The position numbers and the translations under genes are program-made. From Nipponacmea schrenckii (lineage: Eukaryota; Mollusca; Gastropoda; Lottiidae), in NCBI GenBank assembly GCA_030562195.1, contig JAUJPP010000012.1:18228001-18292000 (forward strand): 64,000 nucleotides of DNA, in the 5' to 3' direction. Below the pieces are notes generated by a model. It saw only the letters and a list, made by a program, of their open reading frames with translations. It searched no databases and had not been told where the DNA came from. Below, piece by piece: positions 46,726 through 58,100 of this stretch (positions are counted from its first letter, which is position 1; each line of letters starts with the position of its first letter).

Positions 46726-46930
46726 GTGCATGGAAATCATCAAATTCAAACTTGACCACCATCTTATCTATTTCAACACTCATGCCAAGTTTCAATTTGT
46801 AGCTTCTTTTGCACCCCCAAAAAATTGTTGACCCAATTTTACTAAAAAAATGTTCATCAAGAAAATCGTCAAATGCGAACTTGACTACTGTCTTATCAAT
46901 TCCAATGCTCACACCATGTTTCATTAAAGA
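46726..46930 (-). repeat. ACGCCCAC-family inner-unit fragment
   Basis: It carries ATCATCAAATTCAAACTTGACC, AATTTGTAGCTTCTTTTGC and TTTTACTAAAAAAATGTTCA, the inner unit of the longer family member at 54310. No termini are present. Confidence 0.5.
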
Positions 46931-48202
46931 TGGCTTGCCAGGCAAGGTAATATACGCCCACTGGAAGCATTGATTTTGAATAAAAAAAAAAACAGTCAGG
47001 AAATGTGACTTGGAGAGTGTTTATGAGCCAAAAATCGAAATCATTTGAAAGAACAAGTTCAATCAAATATTATGTGATATTTCTTGTTTTCAATAAGGTT
47101 CATCCTTCTTGAGTGATAATTAACTATTTCAGCAAATTTTGTAAAAATCTGTAAATCATTGTGCCTTTTAGAGGGTTTACAAGCTAAAAATTTTTCAATT
47201 TTCAATAAGTTTCAACATTAGGTGATCACAACTAATCATGCCAAGTTAGGTCAAAATCGCTCAAGAATTTTGACTTGTAGAGAGTTTACAAGGAAAAAAT
47301 CGAACACATTTTATAAAGCAAGGACAATAATTCATATTAAATATATTTCTATATATTTGATATTCATAGGGTTCATCCTTTGGCGATATTTCATTTTCTG
47401 CAAGTTCTGTCAAAATCGGTCAATAATTGTCCTTTGTAGAGTGTTTACAAGCAACAAATTGAATGCGTTTACAAAAACAAGTGCAATAACTGATACTTAA
47501 TATTTTTTTCGATTTAACTGAATTTCAATAGGGTTCATCCTTAGGTGATTACAAATACTCATGCCAAGTTATGTCAAAATACCTCAAGAATTGTCACTTG
47601 AGTGTTTAAAAGGCAAAATCCAACACATTTTATAGGACAAAGGCAATAATTCGTATTAAATATAGTCAATAACTGTGCTTTGTAGAGTGTTCACAAGACA
47701 AAAATTGAACGCGTTTTCTTTCAACAAGTGGTTGCCTAGCAAGATACGCCCACTTTAAAATATATTTTCCATGAAAATTAGCTAGAAAATACAATATAGA
47801 CTAGGTTTCATCTGATTTGAATCAAATTTGGTTTGAACATTTATATTGATGAAAACTTGAATTAGACCTAATTAGGGTTAGAGTTTCTGCCTGTGTTAAA
47901 ACAGAAAATATATTTTAAAGTGGGCGTATCTTGCTAGACAACCACTTGTTAATTTTCATCAAAATCAGTCAAGAATTGCACATTGTAGAGTGTTTACGAG
48001 CCATTCAAGAACAAGGGCAAGAACTCATACTAAATTTTTTCCGATTTTGCTGATTTTCAATAGGGTTCATCCTTGCGTGATCATAAACACTCATATCAAG
48101 TTTCATCGAAATCCGTCAAGAATTACACCTTGTAGAGTGTTTACGAGCAATTGTGGACGGACGGACCGACGGACGGACGGATATGGGTGACGACAATATC
48201 CA
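46931..48202. repeat. Long ACGCCCAC-family element, with a smaller element nested in it
   Basis: The left end is CTTGCCAGGCAAGGTAATAT then ACGCCCACTGG. The right end is CGGACGGACCGACGGACGGA then GGGTGACGACAATAT. The inside has about four tandem units with GGGTTCATCCTT, CATGCCAAGTT, CAAGAATTG and GTAGAGTGTTTACAAG. The 47723-47950 element interrupts it. This inner unit differs from that of the 46245 and 54310 copies, so the same ends enclose different tandem cores. Confidence 0.65.
47723..47950. mobile_element. 228-bp MITE with about 47-bp near-perfect inverted termini
   Basis: The left end AACAAGTGGTTGCCTAGCAA and the right end TTGCTAGACAACCACTTGTT are inverted repeats that continue through GATACGCCCACTTTAAAATA. 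Over about 47 bp I see one mismatch, so insertion or conversion was recent. The interior matches the 3' half of the copy at 8068-8322 (TTAGACCTAA, GAGTTTCTGCCTGTG). No target duplication is clear. Confidence 0.85.
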
Positions 48203-48420
48203 TTGAAAATTGTAGCTTCTATTGTGTTGACAAAATTTTTCTAAGTCAATGGCAATAACCCATAACTTTTCATTTAAAAATTGTCAAATTCAAACTTGAC
48301 CGCTGTCTTATCAATCAATGCTCACAACAAGTTTCATCAAATTCCATTTTTACCCAAGTCAAGGGCAATAACTCATAAATTGTTCTAACCTTTATGAGGT
48401 ATGTTTACAAGGAAAATGGT
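48203..48420 (-). repeat. ACGCCCAC-family inner-unit fragment
   Basis: It contains CCATTGAAAATTGTAGCTTC, AAGTCAATGGCAATAACCCA and CTTGACCGCTGTCTTATCAA, matching the units at 54310-55108. Termini are lacking. Confidence 0.5.
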
Positions 48421-49100
48421 ACATGTATATATCTTAGTCCAAATTGGTCGTGACAAACGGAAAACGTGAAAATCCCACTAGCGGCCTGTAACAGAGCTTT
48501 ACAGATTTTATCAAAATGTGTGATTTAGGTTAGGTAATAAACAATCAAAGGTTATGAACTTAATTAACACTTGATCAACAATTATAATGGATTTCTTTGA
48601 TAAACATTGAAAGCAAAACATTCTAGAATATTTATTGGATAGACGTTATTAAGGAAAATACACTTTACATCAAGAATGCAGATTATAGCAATATTGAGCA
48701 CCATGCGTCCACCACCATTGAGTTAAAACATGACCTTGACCTTTGCAGGTTAATCAATGGTTGCCAAAGTGATCAGAATCTAGAGATAGTTTTCAATAAA
48801 CAATAACACAGGCTTGATAAAGACCAGAGAACACTGGTTGAACCGTTGCTCAAATAAAGTGAGTAATTGTATTCCATAATAAATAGTTTATCTTCAATAA
48901 CACAGGCATTTAAAACAAAGAGGAGAATGGGAACCTTGATGTGATGTGTTAGGAACCAAGAGTAATAATGAAATATATTTTCCAACAATCCCTTTTCAAG
49001 AGGTGTGCATTATATTCACAATGATAGGGTACTGTATACTTCTAAAAACAATTGAAAGACTCAAGTCTAAATTTCTAACTGAAACCCTCCATGTTTAGCT
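48421..49100. other. Downstream flank and 3' UTR of RANBP2
   Basis: Minus-strand 3' UTR of RANBP2 should lie here. TTTATT at 48631-48636, which is AATAAA on the minus strand, is a candidate poly(A) signal about 465 nt after the stop codon. Nothing else was recognised. Confidence 0.45.
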
Positions 49101-52100
49101 CTAATCATAATCTTCTTCATCATTTAACTGTGTTAATCTGGAATCACTGGCTAACTTTACACTCTGAAATCAACGTGTCAACATTTTATTTGTGAGTATT
49201 TTATTGTTTAGCAAAACACACAAACTGAAACTGAATTCTGGCCTTTTTTAGGTCATGACATCATTTGCTTGGATATGTTGAAAATGTAGGACATGAAAGA
49301 CCGATGACCTTGAATAAGTCATCTTCACTCACAATTCCAGTCTACCCAGCCGTAAATGGGTACGGATAATCTGGGAAAGATCATGCCAAGAGGTTTGGCC
49401 AAGGACCAGCTGGTAGAAAGGATCCCTGTCACGGCGGACTTGTAAACCTAATTTGTTATCCTTGTAAAATATAGTTGTTTCTTTCTTTGCTTTCTAAACT
49501 CGATGCAGAAGAAAGGTCCTGTTTTGTTTTTTTTGGCATACTTAATGGAAAAATTTGAAGGAAATTTGCTGTGAATTGTATCTCACATGACCAAATAATC
49601 ATAATAAAATAAACTCATATTGTACACGGGTGGGAAAAGGATTTTCAGTTTATTCTGGCTGACAAGAGATTAGATCAGAACATTCAACCACCATTATTCT
49701 AAGTAACCAAGCAACTGATAATAGCAATAAGGTTAAATTGTAGTTTCCACTATTTCTTTCAGTTATACAAAGCTTTAACTTACCTCTTGAAATTTATTGA
49801 AAAATTCCTCAGCAGAACTAGGTGAACTGAACATTGCTCTAAATTTCATTTCTTGCTGCTTTTTTCTTGAAAAGTCCACAGCAGACCAAATACAATGCTT
49901 TTTACTTCTATCTCTGTTCAAGAATTCAAAATCAATTTTTTACCGTCATTGAATCTCCAGTATCAAGGTTAGATTGCAAATACATTTTTCCTTATTACAT
50001 AAAGTCCAGCCAGTTGATGATTTGACTTAAACTAAGGGTTTGTATTTTTTTTTTGACTTTATTCTGATTCACAGGGACAAAAACTTTCTTTGTTGCAATT
50101 CAGAGAAAACGATTTTTAATGCAGTAGAACCAAAGGACATGGAAAATTGATCCCTTTCTCTGATGCAGAAAAAGGACTATAAACAATTAGCTAATTTTAA
50201 ACTGCATATGAATATTCCAAAAATTTTTTGGCAACATACTATTTCTTTGGTACAGATGTACTTACAATTCTATAGTGTATTCTTTACAGACAATATGTTG
50301 ACATCCAACATGTCCTTCATCATCCACAAACCCTACACTATTACCATCGATTTCTTCATCTTTAACAACAGTTAGATTTCCTAAACCAAATCTCTAAAAA
50401 ATATAAAAATAATTGTCATATTTCGTAAACCAAATCTTTAAAAAATATAAAAATAATTGTTAGATTTCCTAAATTAAATACAAAATAACTAAGATATCTG
50501 AAACAAGTCCTCTATGAAATACAAAAGAACTGTCAAATCTTTAGAAAAAAACAAAATAATTGTCAGATTTCCTGAATCACATCTCTAGAAAATATAAAAT
50601 AACAGTCAGATTTCCTAAATTCAATCTCTAGAAAATACAAAATAATTGTCAGATTTCCTGAATCACATCTCTAGAAAATACAAAATAATTGTCAGATTTC
50701 CTGAATCACATCTCTAAAAAATACAAAATAATTGTCAGATTTCCTGAATCACATCTCTAGAAAATACAAAATAATTGTCAGATTTCGTAAATCAACTACC
50801 ACATTAATGTCAGAATTCCAACAGTTTAAATTATTAATACAAGTTTAGACAATTTTAGACAAGTTTAGCCAAACAAATTTAAATTTGTTGAATAAAATAT
50901 AAAGTTACAAACTAACCGTCCACTGCTCTCCATCCAGAATAAAAAGAGTAGCTCTTTTATCAAATAAAACATCATCATCATCTTCTTCGGTGGCATTATT
51001 GTCATTCTTATCTTCTAATGATTGATCTGAAAACAATAGGATCCATAATTTATATAATGAGGCCAATTTGTAGTCCCTGAATAATCTTCAATATTGGTAC
51101 ATATCCAGATAACTTGTTCTTGAGGGAATTACATTTTAACATTTTATGAAAATCATGATCAAAGTGAAAATTAACGAACTAAAATATAATGCATTTGTAG
51201 AGTTAATTTAAACAATATATCTATGTTGCTCTACAAAGAAAGTGTTGAGTATAATTTAAAGTACATGTTTTATAGCCAACAATTATTCTTTAAGTAGTTA
51301 ATGGCAACTAGAAGCACTACTAGAGGTAATTCTTCAATGGAATATTAGAAACACACCTCTTATATGAATAAGACAGTTATCATGGATAGATACTTCTAGA
51401 ATATTTATTACTTTCTACATTTCAATGTGATTCATTATATTCTTAATCACAGTGTGATAACCACATTGAAATGTTCAAAGTAATTAAAGGGGCCCAGGCT
51501 TGATTTTTAGGGGTTGTTTTGGGCCTTTGTTACATTTAAACAGTCCTCAGAAATACTCAAGCTCTAAGAAAATACCTTGAAATATACCTCAAACAAAAAA
51601 TTTCACTTTTCATTTTTTTTCCGTGCTGTACGCGGCTGGTCTCCAGTCAGTCTGAAAATTGTGTGTCCTGTTGACAAAGTCTACAATTGAAAATGCGTTG
51701 TAGTCTATTATATAGATGACCGCTATTGCACGACGGGAAGGATAACTCTTTGATTATCAAGACGAACCGTTTTCCAATATGGCGGGACGTTCGTATTTTC
51801 TTCAGACATTATGGTTTTCAAACACGGATAATTATGGATACACATGGATTTGAAGGCTCAAATTTCCAAGGTAAGCTCTGTAGACTATTTCTGATTAGCT
51901 AACCAAAAGATTTCATGTGTTTGAGACTGTTGGATGATTGTCCTAAACAAATAAAGCCTGGTCCACTTTAATATTCTAGAAGTATCTATCCATGATAACT
52001 GTCTTGTTCAAGTACTACAGGTGTATTGATATCAGTACTTAGTATTTTACTATTGTACTAATGTAAGTACTTAGTATAATGTATCTTACTCAATTCTCAC

Positions 52101-55100
52101 CTTTCATTTGAAGAGATAATAAAACATGATCAAATACTTCTTTAAATTTCTGGGATATTTCCATTGTCTGAAATGTGAGGAAATCATTAAAGAAGCAGTA
52201 CCAAAGAAATATTTTGTCAATGGTCAGGGACCTGTTTCACAAAATGTTAACAAAGATACAATCAAGAGTTTAAGAAATACAGTAACCTGATTGGTTAATA
52301 AAAACTAATTTTAGTGATTGACCAATCTGACCATTGGAACACTAAAATCATCCTAGTTAGGTTTTTTGTGAAACAGGCTCCAGAACTGCCTTGCGACTGT
52401 AAGTGACAAAAAACAAAATTGAAGGAAACAAATAGGTACAATGATTTCAAAATAGTTGGTGAAAATAAATTCAACATATGTATCTGGATGCAATAATATG
52501 TACAACAATTGCTTAATTTTAAATAAAAACATAGCATAACAAATTTGTGTAAATGCAATAGATCACATCACAAACATAGATGAATGACTGTCATTTATTT
52601 ATTTTCTCACATGATCAATTGTGTTAGCACACCAATAACGCTAATGAGATCAACATTTAATGCCTAAATGATAAAGACGGAAGTGCCCTTCGTCGAAACA
52701 TCGCAAGTTATTTAATAAAGTAATTATTATCCATTTAATTGTGTCCAGATATATATTCTTCACTTATTATATACATCTCAATGAAGTCCCATATGTAGTG
52801 GAGTCCATACCATTTTGATATAACTGCAAACAGCAAGCAAAACTTACCTTAAATCGAACAGCAAACTTTTCGATTTTGCCTTCTTCATCACTAAAATCTT
52901 CAGCTACCCAACACCAGGCTTTATCGGATGAATTCATTGGTGTCATTTCAATATGTGGTCCAATCATATGATTACACACCACTTTTAACACTTGTTCTCT
53001 TCTAAATAATATTCTGTATTGCTCTGAAAGTATAGGTATTTAGAATGTTAATTTGGGGTAAGGGCATTTGGGCCTTGGCGCCCCTTGGACCTATGAAAGG
53101 TTTTATTTTGAAATGAAAAGTAAGCCATCTATAAGCTAAATATCCATCTATCTGAAATCAGTTAGCTTCTTTGGGCCTCTTGCTGTCCTTCTCTCCTGGC
53201 CTCAAGCTATTTGCCACCGTTTGGCATCCCCTAAATTTAAGCAGCAGATTAGATTTACACCATTGTTCGATGCTGCTTGGTAAGGAGTTAATTTTGGTAC
53301 TTGAACACCAACCTTTATCTTGAAACTTCATAATTTTGATTTCACCAGTGCCTCTTTCCTTCCATTGTGATGTATCTTTATCAAAGCGGAACAACTTAGA
53401 TCTTTGAGTGAATATAGACTCCCAATCTTCTTCTCCTACAAACATCGCCATACATCTTTCAAACATATATTTAAATGAACAAACAAGACCACAATCAGAC
53501 ATGAAAGAGTGCTTGTAAAAAAAAATCCATAGCTAAAGGTTCAAGGGCATGACCTTTCAGTACCATTCAGTTTAGTTATTTTTCTACACAACATAGATTT
53601 TGATCAACATGTGAAAGTTCTAGGACCTTGAATAGTCATCTTCACTCATAATTACATTCAATTTTGCTGTAAATGGGTAAATCTGGGAAAGATCAATGCC
53701 AAGATATTTTACCAAGGACTAGCTGGTTCTTTAATCCTATAAACCTAAGTTGTTGTCTTTGTAACATATACTAGTAGTTTGTTTCTCTCTTTTTCAATTT
53801 ATGAAGACATATTTGATATTAACTGTCATAATCTCTACTTACCAGTGACCACCTCAACTAGGTCTGGTAGAGGAATAACAGGCTCAAAATGTATGTCTTC
53901 ATTCCTGACTTCATCTGTAGATTCCTCAGCCTGGTCAGTACTATCATTACCACCACTGGCACCAAAAAGCTTAGAACCAGCTCCACTCCATTTAAATGGT
54001 TTGCTTCCTGCTATATTAAATATAGACTGCCTAATATAGGTTTTATTTACATGTATCCCCAAATGAAAGGCATACCTCAGAAGAAGTTTTGAGATTTTTT
54101 AAAGATTGTCCTTTTACAGGGTGATTCAAATCTTGAAAATATGTAAATAGTCTTCACGAGATAAGCTAATTTCTTTGAAAGACAAACATCCTCATCATTC
54201 TAAACTTTGGAAGGACCAGAAAAATGAGATCATAGACTACGGAAGTGTTTCTGAGGATGCCTTTTAGCCAAAACATAAGACGACAAGAAAATAGTATAAT
54301 ATTTATTCTAAAAAAATAGCTTGCCAGGCATGGACCCATACGCCCACTGGCAGCATTAAATTTGAATAATAAATTGAGCAAAAAAAACTAAGGCTATAAA
54401 TCAAAAACTGTTCATTAAAAAAATTGACAAATTAAAACTTGACTACAACTGTCTATAAATTCTAATCCTTACACCAAGTTCCATCAAAACCCATTTGAAA
54501 TTAAAGCTTCTTATAGCAACCAAAATAGAACTTGATCGCTGCCTTATCAATTCAAATGCTCATACAGAGTATCATTAAAATCCATTGAAAATTGTAGTAT
54601 CTATGCATCCACAATAAAATTTTGATGCAATTTCACTAAGTCAAGGACAATAACTAAATATAAAATAAATGCCGTCTAATCAATTTCAATACTCATACCA
54701 AGTTTCATCAAAATCCATTGAAAATTGTAGTTTCTATTGAACCCACAGTAAAATTTTTACATCATTTTACTTAGTCACATAAACACATAAACTATTCATC
54801 AAAAAATCATCAAAGTTGAAATTGACCAACACCTTATCAATTCCAATTTTCATTCTAAGATTCATGAAAATGCATTTTAAATTGTAGCTTCTCTTGCAAC
54901 CACAATTAAATTTTGACACAATTTTACTAAGTCAAGGGCAATAACTTCAAATTCAAACTTGATCACCGTCTTATTAATTCCAATGATCACACCAAGTTTC
55001 GTTAAAATCCATTGAAAGTTGTAGCTTCTATAGTGTCTACAAGAAATGTTGACGGACCGACAGACAAATGACAATATATATCCACGTATTCATGTGGGCA

Positions 55101-58100
55101 TATAAAAAGTCCTGTTTCAGAGTCTAGGATACAGATGGTCAAAAGAATGGCAAGTCTATCCTTATCACTTTAAGGATGAATTAGTGGCATACATCCAAGT
55201 AATGTAAAATTGATTTTTTTTTTAGTTATTTTCACATTCAAAAGAGATCTATTGAATTTCCACTATACCTTTTGACTGACCAAAAGCATTTTCTCCAGCA
55301 GAGGCAGCTAAACTAGAAAATGTTGTATCACCACCTTGAAATGTTACAGAACTCAAATCTTTATCAGATAAATCTGGAAAATCCAAGTTTTAAAACTATA
55401 AGCATGTAGTGAAAATTGAAGAGATTAAGCGCCCGAATTCACTTTAATAGAACAGAAATGTATGTTCCGTCTCCATCCCAAACTAGGCACATATCTATCT
55501 ATTCCTATTGAACCATAAAATGTAAATGAAACAGAGGATAGTGCTTTATATCATACCTTTACTGAATGGACTAACTACTGATGTTGGGTTAGATGCCAGA
55601 GATCCGAAACTTAGTGTACTTGGTGTATTAGTGGAAGTTCCAAACCCAAATAATGACGGAGCTGGTTTATCTGTTGCCTGTGGTTGGGGTGATGATTTGG
55701 GTTCCGAAGCTTTTGAAGATACAGGAATCTTTGATACTTTCTTAGTAGGATCTGTAAGTATTGAATCATATAGTGAAATGATATATTCTAGTGGTTTGAT
55801 AATTGAGATTTTCTCCTGATTGAAAAACAAAAGCTTTAAGAAATTGTAATACCTTGTTTCTGACTAGAAGTTTGGTCTTCACAGCCACGACAACCAGGAC
55901 AAGGCGGTTTTCTGGTATAAAGATAGAAATGGTCGGGTAGTTGGTATTTTCTGGCCAACTGTATTTCTTCTGGAGTTGCATATTCAGTATCTTCATATAC
56001 TACATCATCATCATCTTTATCATCAGCACCTTTCTTTAAAGAAGAACTATCTTGAGACACATCTGTAAAATATCATGTAGGCTATTTTATGCTATATTAC
56101 AATTACATCAAAAACGGCACCAGACGTCTTAGATTTGAACCTTAAATTGTCAAAAAATCATTGTGCACATAAACAAAATGATATGAAATCAAACTTGATT
56201 ATCATAATCAAACTAGCAAACAATGTGAGAGGTATTTATATCTTGAGTTGATGAAGTAAGAGGCCTAGTTTTGAACACCATTGATAAAAGGCTCTTAATT
56301 CAAATTATGCATCTATGGAAATGGAAACAACACATGAAGGAATAGCCTAAGAGACATCACAAACACATGATCAACAGTGAGAAAAAGGTCGTAAATATGT
56401 AATGCTCAGAAATGTGTGAGGACAAGATCATTTGATTGAATAACTTAATCAATTTCAATATAAATTTTATAAAGTTGGAGTTAATGAGAATGGAAAAGAA
56501 GGTTTTAGCAATGTCAAGGTGACAAATTTATGTAGTGACATAGCTTTTATATATGTTGATATGTGAATAAGGTTTCCTTGATATGTGAATAAGGCTTCCT
56601 GGAAATGAATCATACAATGACCCAAAGGAAAGTATCCTGCTAAAAAACTTACCCTGGTTACCTCCCTCTTTGGCTTTCTGTACAGATTCTTCAAATAATA
56701 CTTGAAATTGGGAAGCAATTTCAGCTGTTTTAAATCTAGCAGACAACTGTTCAACCTTTTCTTCTTCATCTGAGAAATCATGAGCAAACCACACTAAAGC
56801 TTTGCCTTCAGATTTAGGCATTTCTTTGATGACCATATCTGGAGTCAGCAAATGATTACAACAAACTTTATGAACTTGATCTCTTCTCATCACAATCCGT
56901 CTTTTCTTGGTTTCTCTATGTTCCAGAATTTTGATATTTCCAAGACCTTTCTCTTTCCATTCGCCATTGACAAACCTGAACAGCTTGGACCGATAATTAA
57001 AAAGAACATCTTCATCTTCTTCCATAGTCTTGACTTCAACCTTGTCAGGTAATGGTATTACAGGTTCAAAAACTATATGGGAATCATCCTCCTCACTATT
57101 GACATAGTAATCATCATTGTTGGATGTATTAGCTTTATTTTCTGGCGATTTGATGGCGGATGCCTGTCCTGAAGCTGGCTTAGAAGGTGTCATACTAAAG
57201 GTAAATCCAGGAGTTGAACCTGCAGTAAAGGGGTTGGGAGTAACCTGATTAGTGGCTTTTGGAGTTGACTGAGGTGTAAAAGTGAACCCTTTGGATCCAT
57301 CTATTGGTGCTGGTCCCTTTGGTGCTGTAGGTGGCACTGGATTGAAGCCAAACACTCCAGATTTATTTGTCCCAGGGGCAGGAGGAGTACCAAAAGAAAA
57401 CCCAGTACTATCTTTAGTAGAGTCAATAGCTGGTTTAGATCCAAAAGAAAACCCACTACTCTTTGGTGTACTGGAATCTGATGGTTTTGTTCCAAATGGA
57501 CCAGATGCATCTTTTGCAGGAACTGTAGAAGTCACATCTGATGCAGGTTTGGATCCAAATGTAAATCCTGCTTCTTTAGGTGTTGCACCTGACTGGGTGC
57601 CAAAGCTAAATCCACTTCCACTTTCCTTTGGGGCGCTTGTTTCAGGTTTGGAAGAAAATGAAAATCCACCACCTGAAGCAAAGCTAAATTTGACAGATTC
57701 AGAGGTTGAGGATGAAACTGAATCAGGCAATTCTCCTGGTTTCATGGTCATACAAGATGGACATTGTTTTAAAGATGTCTTCACATTACAAAGACAACCA
57801 CTACATTGCCACGTGTCATACTTATTCTTGAAAAGTTCTGATAGAGGAACAGTTTTATCTTTGTTCTTGCCATTTCCAAACTCTGCTTCAAATTCTGTAG
57901 ATGCTTCACAACTCTCAGATTCCAACAAAGACTTGACTGATGTGTGCTGCTTTGGTTGTTTAGAAACTGTAGTATTATCTGGTTGTTTTTGAGTCCCGAA
58001 TATAGGAATACCTGATACAGCTGGCTGTGATGGAGTTGAGAAGGCACTACCTGTCCCAAAAGCAAATCCAGATTTCGGTGTATTAGCATCATTTTTGTTA

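Noticed and set aside
46062..48190. Several ORFs of 61 to 102 aa
   Set aside because: They lie wholly within Penelope-like tails or ACGCCCAC-family repeats and break at each repeat unit.
50262..50268. Early stop (TTG TAA) ending RANBP2 after CKEYTIEL
   Set aside because: The TAA lies in a strong GTAAGT donor. Splicing to 49913 completes the RanBD in phase, so this is an exon edge; it would be a stop only if the intron is retained.
57282..57992. 236-aa plus-strand frame
   Set aside because: It is antisense to the FG-repeat and zinc-finger part of the large RANBP2 exon; its composition mirrors that low-complexity coding sequence.
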